NCBI GenBank assembly: GCA_050732695.1
Contig: JBOHRL010000065.1
Coordinates: 1 to 64,000, forward strand
Direction of reading: 5' to 3'
DNA length: 64,000 nucleotides
Source: JBFFZF01 sp050732695
GTDB taxonomy: Bacteria; Gemmatimonadota; Gemmatimonadetes; Longimicrobiales; RSA9
The position numbers and the translations under genes were made by a program. Each line of letters begins with the position of its first letter. Position 1 is the stretch's first letter. Below are positions 53,122 to 62,486 of this stretch, piece after piece. Below the pieces are notes generated by a model. That model was not told where the DNA came from and ran no database searches. It saw only the letters and a list, made by a program, of their open reading frames with translations.

Positions 53122-53601
53122 TCACGGCACCGTCCCGGATCTGAGCACCTCCGCCGCCCGCTCAACAGCTTCCATGATCTTCGTGTATCCAGTACACCGG
53201 CAGAGATTACCTGATAGAGCGTCCTGTATCTCGCGCCGTGTCGGTTGAACATTCCTCTGCAACAGCGCGTGCGCCGACATGAGGATGCCCGGCGTGCAGA
53301 AGCCGCACTGCGCAGCACCGTACACCTCGAATGCATCCTGGAGCGGGCTCAGACCGGCGGGCGATGCCAGGCCCTCGACCGTCATGACCTCGCGGCCCTC
53401 CGCCTCCCACACCGGCGTGATGCACGAAAGCACAGGCTCACCATCGACCAGAACCGTGCATGCGCCACAATCGCCCTTGTCGCAGCCCTGCTTCGAGCCC
53501 GTCAGACCAAGCCCGTAACGCAGCGTCTCGAGCAACGTGAAATGCTCGGGCACGCCGGCTTCCCGCAGGTCGCCGTTCACCTTCAGTCTCGCAATTCGCA
53601 T
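53122..53601 (-). CDS. [2Fe-2S] small subunit of the molybdoenzyme (HcrC/CoxS type)
   Basis: 159 residues. The N-terminal plant-type ferredoxin domain holds C40, C45, C48 and C60 (QGCDKGDCGACTV, VLSC). The helical C-terminal domain holds C99, C102, C134 and C136 (QCGFCTPG, LCRCTGYT) for the second cluster next to molybdopterin. It passes electrons between the Mo centre and the FAD subunit. SD GGAAG precedes ATG 53601. The gene is upstream of the large subunit on the same strand with a 278-bp repeat-bearing gap, longer than is usual for such pairs. Confidence 0.93.
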   Translation of the reverse strand: MRIARLKVNGDLREAGVPEHFTLLETLRYGLGLTGSKQGCDKGDCGACTVLVDGEPVLSCITPVWEAEGREVMTVEGLASPAGLSPLQDAFEVYGAAQCGFCTPGILMSAHALLQRNVQPTRREIQDALSGNLCRCTGYTKIMEAVERAAEVLRSGTVP

Positions 53602-53801
53602 GTCGGCTGCTTCCGCTGCTCGCAGTGCAGGGGCAAACGTATACGCGGCAGGAATTGGCGGCAACCGGAATCACGTCTCCGCACACGAATGTGCATACAA
53701 CACACCATCTTGCGCGCCTGCGTAGGCTGCGGTACCGTCCAGTTTCCGCAAAACGAGAACGGTCGGCGGGCGGCACCCGTGTGTGCCGCCCAGGAGGCGG
53801 T

Positions 53802-55124
53802 GTGGCGGAAGCTGGTTCGGTATCACGACGCAAGGCTGTGCGAAGGAGTGTGGCCAGCGCGTTCTCCTCGCCCGCCAGATCGACTGCCACCTCGGAATGG
53901 AAGCGGTATGCGACGTTTCTTCGCACGCCAGCCGAATTCGTCGTAGCGTGGGTGGACGCGCCGACGGGGGCGCGCGCGTGGCTGGTCATCAATTCGAGCC
54001 GGGGCGGAGCTGCGGGAGGCGGCACGCGCATGCGCGCAGGCCTGTCCGTCCGCGAAGTCACGTACCTCGCCAAGGCGATGGAACTGAAGTTCGCATTGTC
54101 GGAGCCGCCGATTGGAGGAGCGAAGACGGGCATCGATTTTGACCCGGACGATGCGCGCAAGCAGGACGTTCTGGAGCGATGGTATCGTACGGTTGCGCCA
54201 CTGCTTCGAGACCGATACGGGACGGGTGGTGATCTGAACGTGGACGAGGCGCTCGATGTGCTGCCGGCGTTCGCGCGGCTCGGTCTCGAGCACCCCCAGG
54301 AGGGCGTGATTCGCGGGCATGTTCGCCCGAATGACGATGAGTACCGCGCCATTATGGAGCGCATGGAAGCGGGCGTAGTGGCGCCGCTCGATGGCGGACT
54401 GGGCGTGGTCGGGCTCGAGTTGTCGGTTGCCGACACCATCACGGGGTACGGTCTGGCGGCGGCGGTACGGCGTTATTACGAGCGCAGCGGCCGACCCTTC
54501 GAGGGTGCGCGAGTGCTGCTCGAGGGGTTCGGCAATGTGGGTGCGAGTTGCGCGTTGCACCTGGCTCGGAGTGGCGCGCGCATCGTATCGATCCGGGATG
54601 CATTCAGCACGTTCCACGATCCGGTTGGTCTGGATGCGTCGGGCGTCGAGGATCTTTTCCGGCGCCGGCGCAACAAGATGTTGCCGGCTGAAGACGCGCG
54701 TACGCGGGCGAGTGGCGACGGCGCGGTGTTCTGGCAACCAGCTGACGTGTTCGTGTGCGCGGCGATTTCGCAGTCTGTGACGCGCGAAACGCTGGACCGC
54801 CTCGAGGCGTGCGGCGTCCGGATGATCGCTGCGGGTGCGAACCAGCCGTTCCGCGAAGCGAAGATCGGTTCGACACGTGTCGCACAACATGCCGACCGGC
54901 GCTTCACCGTGCTGGCCGACATCCTGTCGAACATGGGCATGGCCCGCGTGTTCAGCTATCTGATGCAGAAGGATGCGAGGCCGGCGGCGCGCAGCATTTT
55001 CGACGCGGTCGAACGCACGATCGTGGAGACGGTGGACGAAGTCATCGAGAGGACCCGCGGGGCGGACCGCGCTCTTCTCGCTGCCACGCTTGGCCTTGCT
55101 CTCGACCGCATCACCGGCGGTTGA
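53802..55124 (+). CDS. Glu/Leu/Phe/Val-type amino acid dehydrogenase
   Basis: About 440 residues from GTG 53802, which has AGGAGG four to five bases upstream; no ATG is present before the conserved domain. The catalytic lysine region is ELKFALSEPPIGGAKTGI, and the NAD domain contains LLEGFGNVGASCALHLA. GGDLNVDE and CAAISQSVT are also family markers. It oxidatively deaminates an amino acid or makes glutamate from 2-oxoglutarate; the KTGI in place of KGGI argues against simple classification. The first ~45 residues are basic and not conserved, so a later start is possible. Confidence 0.85.
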   Translation: MAEAGSVSRRKAVRRSVASAFSSPARSTATSEWKRYATFLRTPAEFVVAWVDAPTGARAWLVINSSRGGAAGGGTRMRAGLSVREVTYLAKAMELKFALSEPPIGGAKTGIDFDPDDARKQDVLERWYRTVAPLLRDRYGTGGDLNVDEALDVLPAFARLGLEHPQEGVIRGHVRPNDDEYRAIMERMEAGVVAPLDGGLGVVGLELSVADTITGYGLAAAVRRYYERSGRPFEGARVLLEGFGNVGASCALHLARSGARIVSIRDAFSTFHDPVGLDASGVEDLFRRRRNKMLPAEDARTRASGDGAVFWQPADVFVCAAISQSVTRETLDRLEACGVRMIAAGANQPFREAKIGSTRVAQHADRRFTVLADILSNMGMARVFSYLMQKDARPAARSIFDAVERTIVETVDEVIERTRGADRALLAATLGLALDRITGG

Positions 55125-55145
55125 CGTCGCGGCACTGAAACGCGC

Positions 55146-56300
55146 TCATTTCAGGAAGAACGCCGCGAGGCGCCGGGCGTTGGCCACGCTCATGGGCGCA
55201 TGTCCGGCATTGGACAGCATGGCGACGGCGAGGCGCTGCTGCGGGTAGAGGATGAGGACGGCACGACCGCCGACGGAGCCGCCCGTGTGACTGACGATGC
55301 GGCGGCCATGATCATCCGTACTGCTGCCCCAGCCGATGCCGTAGTCGGTGGCTTCTCCGCTTGCGAGATGTTGTGTGCGCCAGAGCGTTTCAACGGTGGT
55401 CGAGTCGAGGAATCCGGGCATGGCATGCGCCATGGCGAAGCGGACGAGGTCGGAAGTGTTCGAGATGAAGCCGCCACCCGCCCACTTATAGCTGTTGTCA
55501 ACGTAAGGCGCGCGCATGAGGCGGCCATCGCGGCCGCGCTCGTAGAATGTGGCGCGCCAGTCGATGAGGCTGTCGGTGTGCTCTGCTACGATGCTGTTCA
55601 GACCGAGCGGTTCGAACACGTTGTGCTTCATGAAGGGCAGGAAGTCCTGGCCTGACGCGCCCTCGATCACCGCGCTCAGTAGATTCCAGCCGTAGCTCGA
55701 GTAAGAGTAGCGCGTGCCGGGCTCGAACAGCAGAGTATCGTTCTGGAAGATGGCGAGTCCGGCGTCGACGGTCGGGTAGCGCACAGCGCTCAGGTTCTCG
55801 GTGCCATTGTAGTGCCGGATTCCGGCGATGTGGCCGGCGACGTGGCGAACCGTGACAGGCCAGCGCTTCGTGGGAAACGAACTCGCGTACTGTTGCACGG
55901 TCGCGTCGAGGTCGAGGCGTCCCTGCTCGACCAGCACACCGAGGCCGGCCGCGGTCACCGGCTTCGATACGCTGCCGATGCGCATGCGGGTGAGCGTCGT
56001 AACGGGCACACGGTTCTCGACATCGGCCCAACCGAATCCTTCCGCATAGACGACCTTCCCGTCGATCCCGACCGCAATCGATAGACCGGGCAGCCCGGCC
56101 GAATCCATCAGCGTCACGGCGAATGTGCGTGCCTGCTCGATAGCGGCCGCGTTCGCGCTTGCGGTCGTGACGGTCGCGAAGCGCGCGCCGGTCTGCTGCC
56201 CCGCCAACGGCGAGAACAACAGTCCGCTCAGGACAGCAAGCGCTGCGGGAACGGACCGCACAGGAGCGGCTCTCCGGGAACTGCGCCGGCCGAACGGCAT
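55146..56300 (-). CDS. Serine hydrolase, class C beta-lactamase/D-peptidase family
   Basis: 384 residues with signal peptide (ALAVLSGLLFSPLAG). Active-site motifs: S110-V-S-K113 in RIGSVSKPVT, YSSYGWN for the tyrosine box, and HTGGSVGG for the third. GFGWADVENRVPVT is typical of the EstB/D-Ala-D-Ala carboxypeptidase-like group found widely in soil bacteria. Natural substrate unknown; esters or D-peptides are likely. CTGGAGGCC supports ATG 56300. It lacks the DUF3471-like tail preserved as a relic near 6.7 kb. Confidence 0.9.
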   Translation of the reverse strand: MPFGRRSSRRAAPVRSVPAALAVLSGLLFSPLAGQQTGARFATVTTASANAAAIEQARTFAVTLMDSAGLPGLSIAVGIDGKVVYAEGFGWADVENRVPVTTLTRMRIGSVSKPVTAAGLGVLVEQGRLDLDATVQQYASSFPTKRWPVTVRHVAGHIAGIRHYNGTENLSAVRYPTVDAGLAIFQNDTLLFEPGTRYSYSSYGWNLLSAVIEGASGQDFLPFMKHNVFEPLGLNSIVAEHTDSLIDWRATFYERGRDGRLMRAPYVDNSYKWAGGGFISNTSDLVRFAMAHAMPGFLDSTTVETLWRTQHLASGEATDYGIGWGSSTDDHGRRIVSHTGGSVGGRAVLILYPQQRLAVAMLSNAGHAPMSVANARRLAAFFLK

Positions 56301-56525
56301 GCTGGCCTCCAGGCGATCATGGAGTGAACGTCAGATGGCACGGCACGGTACGCCCGCCGGCTTCGCCGCGCCAGTGCATACCGCAGGCGGATGTACACGC
56401 ATGCGAGGTCGTTCCGCCGCGATCGTCGTCCCCATTCTCGCCTTTCGCGATCCGGACCCTCTTCATTGGCTTGACGCGGTGGTGCCGCCCGCCAACCTTG
56501 CCAGTCCTGTCAACGCGGGGGAGTT

Positions 56526-57599
56526 TTGCGGCTCATTCTGTTCGTTGGTACGAAGCGAGGCCTGTTCGTTGCGCACGCGGATGCGCTGCGAATATCATGG
56601 CGTTTCTCGTCGCCGCGGCTCGAAGGCCGCGAAGTCTATTGGGCCGCAGTCGACACGCGCACCGGTAAGGCGTGGGCCGCGACACGACATGCGGTCTGGG
56701 GCACGCACATCCATCGCAGTGATGATCTGGGCGACACGTGGACGGTGCTGGACGCGACACCGCACCACGCGGACGAGCGCAGTGTCACCGCAGTCTGGCA
56801 GATCGCGTCCGGGCCGAGCTGGCAGCCTCAGCGCCTTTACGCGGGTATCGAGCCGGCCGGCCTCTTCGTAAGCGAAGATGAAGGCCGGCGCTGGCGCCCC
56901 ATGGATGCGTTGAACACGCACCCGACCGCGCACCAGTGGCAGCCGGCAGGTGGCGCGCTCGCCCTGCACTCGATTGCCGTGGACCCGCACGTGCCAGGGC
57001 GAGTGTTCTGTGCGGTTTCGGCGGGCGGCGTGTATCGGTCCGATGACGATGGCAGCACATGGATGGCGAAGAATGATGGCGTTCGTGCCGATTTCCTGCC
57101 GGTTGCCTCGCCCGCCGCCGGACACTGCGTCCACAAGCTGCTGGTGCACCCGGCACGGGAGGGCCGTCTGTACCAGCAGAATCACTGCGGCGTGTACCTT
57201 TCGGACGATGCAGGTGATTCCTGGCTCGAGATTACGGGCGACCTGCCCAGCGATTTCGGGTATGTCCTTGCCACCGAGCCGAACGATGCGGATACCTTGT
57301 TCGTTGTCCCCGAAGAATCGAGTCACATGCGGACGACTGTGGGCGGCCGGCTCGTCGTCTATCGGACCCGCAATGCAGGCGCGAGCTGGCAACCGCTGAT
57401 CCACGGCCTGCCGCAGCGCAATGCGTATATTTCGCTGTTACGCGATGCGATGGCATGGGACCGGCTCGAGCCGGCTGGCATCTACTTCGGCACGTCCAGT
57501 GGTCACGTCTTTGCCAGTCGCGATGCCGGCGAACGATTCCAGGTCATCGCCGAGTATCTGCCGCGTGTGCTTTCCGTTTCGGTTGTCGTCGAACGCTGA
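56526..57599 (+). CDS. BNR/VPS10-like repeat protein (cytoplasmic propeller)
   Basis: 357 residues with several sialidase-type BNR repeats: HRSDDLGDTWTVLD, FVSEDEGRRWRPMDA, YRSDDDGSTWMAK, YLSDDAGDSWLEITG, YRTRNAGASWQPLIHG, FASRDAGERFQVI. No signal peptide is visible; it starts directly with the first blade (MRLILFVGTKRGLFVA). The start is TTG 56526 with GGGGGAG just upstream. Sialidase catalytic residues are not evident, so I call it a beta-propeller of unknown role. The upstream 225 bp shared with the divergent hydrolase gene shows nothing else. Confidence 0.82.
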   Translation: MRLILFVGTKRGLFVAHADALRISWRFSSPRLEGREVYWAAVDTRTGKAWAATRHAVWGTHIHRSDDLGDTWTVLDATPHHADERSVTAVWQIASGPSWQPQRLYAGIEPAGLFVSEDEGRRWRPMDALNTHPTAHQWQPAGGALALHSIAVDPHVPGRVFCAVSAGGVYRSDDDGSTWMAKNDGVRADFLPVASPAAGHCVHKLLVHPAREGRLYQQNHCGVYLSDDAGDSWLEITGDLPSDFGYVLATEPNDADTLFVVPEESSHMRTTVGGRLVVYRTRNAGASWQPLIHGLPQRNAYISLLRDAMAWDRLEPAGIYFGTSSGHVFASRDAGERFQVIAEYLPRVLSVSVVVER

Positions 57600-57996
57600 A
57601 AGGCCCTTCGCGTTCAGGCTCAGCCGCCCCGGTTTGTTGGCTGGCGCTGCGAAGTGCGCGCGGACGTCCGCTCCCGTCCCAGCCGAAAACAGCCCAGTCC
57701 GTGCGGCCGGCGCGATCAAAGCGGACGCCTTCCCGCTCGAGGAGCGCGCGCTGGAGAACCGCGGCATGATCGACGCCGCGGATCGAGATCCCGCCCGTGT
57801 GATTCATGACGCGCCACCACGGCACGTCGGATCCATCGGGAAGCGCGCTCAGTGCATGTCCCACTGCCCTCGCCGCGCGCGGCTTTCCCAGCATGGCGGC
57901 TACACCGCCGTAGCTGACCACCTTGCCGCGCGGGATGCAGCGGACGACTCTGTAGACGCTCAGCGTGAAATTCGTGGTGCTGCGTCGTGCTTTCAT
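57544..57996 (-). CDS. Alkyltransferase-like (ATL) DNA-binding protein
   Basis: 150 residues. The first ~100 match the DNA-binding domain of O6-alkylguanine transferases: VYRVVRCIPRGKVVSYGGVAAMLG in two parts, Y29 for base flipping, R43 as arginine finger, and DVPWWRVMNHTGGIS. The active-site PCHR is replaced by P59-W60-W61-R62, so it cannot transfer alkyl groups. ATL proteins flag O6-alkylguanine for nucleotide excision repair. PWHR is usual; PWWR is a variant. A basic tail of ~45 residues (RRQPKRKAHAADTRR) is extra. GAGAGG supports ATG 57996. Its 3' end overlaps the convergent BNR gene by 56 bp. Confidence 0.87.
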   Translation of the reverse strand: MKARRSTTNFTLSVYRVVRCIPRGKVVSYGGVAAMLGKPRAARAVGHALSALPDGSDVPWWRVMNHTGGISIRGVDHAAVLQRALLEREGVRFDRAGRTDWAVFGWDGSGRPRALRSASQQTGAAEPEREGPFSVRRQPKRKAHAADTRR

Positions 57997-58163
57997 TGCC
58001 TCTCGTATGAACAGGGCGGCCGTGCCACCACGCATCATAGCGTACCCGTGATGCGAAGGGCAGTCCGGCGCGCCGGCAACCGGACTTGCCAAGCCGCGAA
58101 CGGCGCGCGCCGGGAACGGCCCTTTCCTGGCCGTGCGCAAGGTGCGTAACTTCGCCGGTACAG

Positions 58164-59675
58164 ATGATGCCACGGGACGATGCACAGAGAGATCGCCTGA
58201 TCCTTGTCCGGCTCGCTGCCGAGCTGACGCTCAAGTCGCGACGCACGAGGAGCCAGTTCGTGCGCCGCCTGATCACGAATGCCAGCGATGCGCTGCGCAG
58301 CTCGGGACTGGAGCATGCCATCGAATCGACGTGGGGCCGGTTGTTCGTGCGCGCGGAGCCGGCCGCCGCGCCCATCCTGGCCCGCGTGTTCGGCATCAGC
58401 TCGCTGTCTCCCGTCGAGCACATCGAGACAGCGGATCTCGATACCATCGTTGCTGCGGGCACGGCACGTTTCGCTGATGCTGTGCGGGATCGTTATTTCG
58501 CGGTACGCGCGCGGCGAGTCGGCTCGCACGAGTTCTCATCGCGCGACGTCGAGGTCCGCCTCGGTGCCGCGCTCCGTCCGTCCGCCACGGGCGTTCGTCT
58601 CGACAGTCCGGATGTGACGGTGCACGTCGAAGTCCGTGACGGTGACACGTACTTCTTCTCGGATCGCGTTCCCGGAACGGGAGGTCTGCCGCTCGGCGTC
58701 GAGGGTCGCGCGATTGCGCTTCTGTCCGGCGGTTTCGATTCCGCCGTTGCAGCGTGGCTTGTGATGAAGCGCGGCGTCGCACTCGATTACGTGTTCTGCA
58801 ACCTGGGCGGCGATGCTTATGAACGCGCAGTCCTCGGCGTTGCAAAGGTGTTGGCGGACGGGTGGAGCTGGGGCACGCATCCGCGCCTGCACGTCGTGGA
58901 CTTCGCGGAGCCGGTGCGCGAGCTTCGCGAGACGGTGCGTCAGAGCTACTGGCAGCTCGTGCTCAAGCGATTGATGTATCGGGCCGCCACACAGATTGGT
59001 CAGTCGCTCGGCGCCAACGCCATCATCACCGGTGAGGCGATCGGCCAGGTATCCTCACAGACGCTGTCCAATCTTCGCGCGATCGAACCAGCCGCCGATC
59101 TGCCCGTGTTGCGGCCGCTTCTTGGCTTCGACAAGGAAGAAATCATTGCGCGCGCGCGCGACATCGGCACGGCAACACTGTCCGGGCGGGTGCGCGAATA
59201 TTGTGCGATCGCGCCCGGCCGGCCTGTCACTGCTTCCTCTCCCGAGAAGGTCGCCAGCGCAGAGGCTGCCATGGACCCCGCCATCCTCGATCGCGTCATT
59301 GCCGCGCGGCGAGTCATCGATCTGCGCGGGCTCCAGCCGGCGGACCTCGTTGCGCCCTACCTCTTCACGACGGACATCCCGTCTGACGCGATCGTATTCG
59401 ATTGCCGTCCGCTCGCTCACTACCGGGCGTGGCACTTGCCCGGCGCCATCCATCGTGACGAGTGGGAGCTGCATCGCTCGATCCCCGATCTCGACAAGGA
59501 CCGGACCTACATCCTCTACTGCGGCTACGGCATCCAGTCCGCATACCTCGCCGAACAGATGCAACGCCACGGGATCGAAGCCCATTCGTTCCGCGGTGGT
59601 GTTGCAGCCCTCCGTGTCTGGTCACGACCCGATAACGAGATGACTGCGGGCGCGCGCAACGAATCGAGTCGCTGA
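58164..59675 (+). CDS. thiI: tRNA 4-thiouridine synthetase with rhodanese domain
   Basis: 503 residues. Order: ferredoxin-like/THUMP region (about 10-165; RLILVRLAAELTLKSRRTR, YFAVRARRVG), PP-loop ATPase with SGGFDSAVA at 188-196, then a C-terminal rhodanese domain with active cysteine C453 in YILYCGYGIQS. ThiI uses ATP to adenylate U8 of tRNA and transfers sulfur from IscS persulfide on the rhodanese cysteine. The rhodanese is the long, enterobacterial-like form. The first two codons are both ATG (58164 and 58167), with no good ribosome site. Confidence 0.92.
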   Translation: MMPRDDAQRDRLILVRLAAELTLKSRRTRSQFVRRLITNASDALRSSGLEHAIESTWGRLFVRAEPAAAPILARVFGISSLSPVEHIETADLDTIVAAGTARFADAVRDRYFAVRARRVGSHEFSSRDVEVRLGAALRPSATGVRLDSPDVTVHVEVRDGDTYFFSDRVPGTGGLPLGVEGRAIALLSGGFDSAVAAWLVMKRGVALDYVFCNLGGDAYERAVLGVAKVLADGWSWGTHPRLHVVDFAEPVRELRETVRQSYWQLVLKRLMYRAATQIGQSLGANAIITGEAIGQVSSQTLSNLRAIEPAADLPVLRPLLGFDKEEIIARARDIGTATLSGRVREYCAIAPGRPVTASSPEKVASAEAAMDPAILDRVIAARRVIDLRGLQPADLVAPYLFTTDIPSDAIVFDCRPLAHYRAWHLPGAIHRDEWELHRSIPDLDKDRTYILYCGYGIQSAYLAEQMQRHGIEAHSFRGGVAALRVWSRPDNEMTAGARNESSR

Positions 59676-59768
59676 CTTCTTTCCCTGTGCCATCGGCATC
59701 CCGCCACCAGACCGACCCGTGGAATCGCGGGCCACGCGTGATGGCGGGGAGCCGACGATCGCCGCAGA

Positions 59769-60752
59769 TCAGAGGACGAGAACGACCTTGCCGAATGTTT
59801 CGTTACGGGCCATGGCTTCGAGAGCGCCGCGGACCTGTTCGAAGGGCAGGATGCGGTCGATGACGGGCTGGAGAGACCCGTTCTCGAAGAGGGGGTTCGA
59901 GAACTCTGCGAATGTGCGTGCGACGGCGATCTTCTCGTCGAGCGGCCGCGCGCGCAGGACCGTGCCGCGGATCAGGGCCCGCTTGCCCATGAGCGAGCGC
60001 ATGTCGAGTTCCGCGATCGCGCCTGCCACGACGCCGACGATGATGATGCGGCCGTGCTGGGCGAGGGCGCGCACGTTCGCGCGCAGGGAATCGCCGCCGA
60101 CCAGATCGAGCACGGCATCGACACCGCGGCCGCCGGACTCGACGTGGGTGATGTCCGGAAACGCGTGCACGCTCGTATCCATTCCGAGTGCGAGGCCGAG
60201 CGCACGCGCGCGCTCGAGTTTCCATGCGGATCGAGCCGTGCCCCACACGGTCGCGCCGATCGCATTGCCAATCTGGATTGCCGCCGTGCCGACGCCGCTG
60301 CCAACCCCGTGTATGAGCAGAATCTCGCCGGCGCGAAGCGCCATCTGGCTGGCGATCGCATCGTGTGCCGTGATGAACACCTCTGGAACGGCGGCTGCGC
60401 GCTCGAGCGTGAGCCCGGGCGGGACTGCGATCGCTTCGCCTTCGTGAATAACGACGTATTCTGCCCACGCACCGCCGCCCGTGATACCCATGACGTGGTC
60501 TCCGATGCGCCAGACGGACGCGCTCGGACCGAGGGCATCAACGGTGCCGGCATACTCGAGGCCCGGGATGTCCTGTGGGAATCCGGGCGGCGCGGGATAG
60601 CGACCGGCGATCTGAGAGAGGTCTGCGCGATTGATGGCGGTCGCTACGACGCGGACGCGGATCTGGCCGGGTCCGGGTTCGGGCGCTGGGATGTCGTCGC
60701 GAATTTCGAGAACGTCGGGACCGCCGGGTCGTGTGATGCGGAGCGCGCGCAT
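59769..60752 (-). CDS. Quinone oxidoreductase-like zinc-free MDR protein
   Basis: 327 residues of the medium-chain dehydrogenase family, PIG3/QOR branch. VVATAINRADLSQIAGRYP, PGLEYAGTVDALGP, and the NADPH motif LLIHGVGSGVGTAAIQIGNAIG are visible. The structural and catalytic zinc ligands are missing, as in quinone reductases. It ends with FGKVVLVL. Likely one- or two-electron reduction of quinones or enoyl compounds with NADPH. The gene is the last of three minus-strand genes. Confidence 0.92.
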   Translation of the reverse strand: MRALRITRPGGPDVLEIRDDIPAPEPGPGQIRVRVVATAINRADLSQIAGRYPAPPGFPQDIPGLEYAGTVDALGPSASVWRIGDHVMGITGGGAWAEYVVIHEGEAIAVPPGLTLERAAAVPEVFITAHDAIASQMALRAGEILLIHGVGSGVGTAAIQIGNAIGATVWGTARSAWKLERARALGLALGMDTSVHAFPDITHVESGGRGVDAVLDLVGGDSLRANVRALAQHGRIIIVGVVAGAIAELDMRSLMGKRALIRGTVLRARPLDEKIAVARTFAEFSNPLFENGSLQPVIDRILPFEQVRGALEAMARNETFGKVVLVL

Positions 60753-60809
60753 TACCGAACGACGAGGCTCGTGCCGCCGTCGCCTCCCACGGTCAGGTGA
60801 TGGCGCGGC

Positions 60810-61088
60810 TCAGACCGCCTTGCGTGCCATGAAGTGGTGCAGCCACGAGAAGATGAAAGCGCCTGCGGTCGCGCCGATCAGGCCACCGAGCCGCAAGGGC
60901 AGCGGGTCGTGGTGAATATACGGCGACGTACCGAGCATGCCGCCGATGAAGGCGCCACACACACCGAACACGATCGTGAGACCGGGCATGATGCCGGTGG
61001 CGGGATAGACGACGCGGGACACGATGCCGCCGATGAGACCGATGGCGAGCCAGACAGCGAAGCCGATGATGAATTCCATCGTGTTCAT
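60810..61088 (-). CDS. GlsB/YeaQ/YmgE-family small membrane protein
   Basis: 92 residues, three membrane helices. IIGFAVWLAIGLIGGIVSR is the family start and GVCGAFIGGMLG the second helix (transglycosylase-associated protein fold in older databases). Function is not known beyond stress-linked expression in enterobacteria. ATG 61088 has AAAGG upstream; ATG 61079 is three codons later. The gene lies between a quinone oxidoreductase and an MFS exporter on the same strand. Confidence 0.9.
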   Translation of the reverse strand: MNTMEFIIGFAVWLAIGLIGGIVSRVVYPATGIMPGLTIVFGVCGAFIGGMLGTSPYIHHDPLPLRLGGLIGATAGAFIFSWLHHFMARKAV

Positions 61089-61144
61089 CCTTTCGGAATG
61101 CGGAACGCGGCGCAGGATAGGTCGGGTGCATGTCGGCCGCAAGG

Positions 61145-62377
61145 TCAGTCCGGGGCCAGCGTCTGTTCCTCGACGGTATCACGCATCTCGGTGACGGGCG
61201 AACTGCGCGTGGGCCGGAGCGATGTCGGGATACTGGCGGCGAGGATCCAGGAGATGGCGACGAGCAGGGCACCGACGAGGAACGGACTGTCGTGTCCGAA
61301 GTTCTGAAACAGTGCGCCGTACCAGATCGGGCCAGTGACTCTGCCGAGACCGCCGACGACCTGGCTTCCGCCGAGGACTGCACCCTGCGATTCGGAATCG
61401 GTCGCGAACGAGACGAGCGTTGCGAGCGTCGGGAACAGCGTTCCTGCGCCGAACGCGTAAATCACGACGACAAAAGGCACCCACGCGCCACCCGGCACGA
61501 CGATCATCAGGATGAGCGAAAGAAAGAGCCCGGACGCACCGAGGCGAACGACGTTGCGTTCGCCGAATCGTTTGACGAGACGTCCGAGCAGCACGCCGCG
61601 CACGACCACCGTCGCGCCACCGGCGATCGAGAACACGATGCCCATGTCGCGCGCGTTCATGCCGAACTGCGCTTCCGTGTACAGTGCGAGCAGGGCCGTC
61701 ATGCCGGTGAACGAGGAGATGGCGAGGAAGTAGACGACCATCATGAGTGCGATGGGCTGGCTCGTCATGGTGCGGAACCAGCCCTGTAACGTTGCGGCCT
61801 GACCGGAGCGGGCACGCCCGGCGCGGTTTGCCGGCCTCGATTCGGCAAGCAGCGCCATGGCCGCCAGCCCGTTGAGCGCGCTGAGTCCTGCGGCAACGAA
61901 GCCGGGCAGCGCGAGGCCCCACTGGCTCACGAATCCGCCGATGGCCGGTCCGATCATGACGCCCAGTCCAGCCGCTGCACCGACGAGACCCATGTGGTGC
62001 GCGCGGTCCTCGGCCGTTGTCGTATCGGCGATGTACGCATGCGCGACCGCGATCGTCCCACCCGCCGCTCCCGCCGCGAGGCGCGAGACGAACAGCAACC
62101 AGAGCGACGCGGCCAGCCCGAAGATCAGATGCGAGATGGCGGACGCGAAGAGGCCGGCAATCAGGAGCGGCCGGCGGCCGTGCTGGTCTGAGACCCGGCC
62201 CCACACCGGCGTTGCGATCATCTGCATGGCCGAGTAGGCCGCGAACAGCGCCGTCACCTCGACGGGTGATGCACCGAACGATGTCGCGTAGAACGGGAGA
62301 ACGGGGATGACGATCCCGAAGCCGATCATGTCGACGAGGACCGCCATGAAGAGCACGGCGGAGGCCCGGCTCTTCAT
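61145..62377 (-). CDS. MFS exporter, TetA-like
   Basis: 410 residues, 12 membrane segments of the DHA1/TetA group. VDMIGFGIVIPVLPFYAT at helix 1, motif A GRVSDQHGRRPLLIAG between helices 2 and 3, RLAAGAAGGTIAVAHAYIAD for motif C/D, and a second copy of motif A weakly conserved (GRLVKRFGERNVVRLG). Likely drug or metabolite efflux; resistance to tetracycline cannot be inferred. No TetR-type regulator adjoins it. Confidence 0.9.
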   Translation of the reverse strand: MKSRASAVLFMAVLVDMIGFGIVIPVLPFYATSFGASPVEVTALFAAYSAMQMIATPVWGRVSDQHGRRPLLIAGLFASAISHLIFGLAASLWLLFVSRLAAGAAGGTIAVAHAYIADTTTAEDRAHHMGLVGAAAGLGVMIGPAIGGFVSQWGLALPGFVAAGLSALNGLAAMALLAESRPANRAGRARSGQAATLQGWFRTMTSQPIALMMVVYFLAISSFTGMTALLALYTEAQFGMNARDMGIVFSIAGGATVVVRGVLLGRLVKRFGERNVVRLGASGLFLSLILMIVVPGGAWVPFVVVIYAFGAGTLFPTLATLVSFATDSESQGAVLGGSQVVGGLGRVTGPIWYGALFQNFGHDSPFLVGALLVAISWILAASIPTSLRPTRSSPVTEMRDTVEEQTLAPD

Positions 62378-62486
62378 GCTGGCGGCCTCTCACGGCGGCG
62401 GCGGCCGGGATTCAACTTGTCGGGGGGTGGCCCCGACCCTATGATGAGGATCGGCACCTCGCCGGCCCTCTTCGCTGACTCTGCAA

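Noticed and set aside
61145..62377. Tetracycline resistance gene
   Set aside because: TetA-like motifs are shared by many MFS exporters; no TetR regulator or close sequence evidence.
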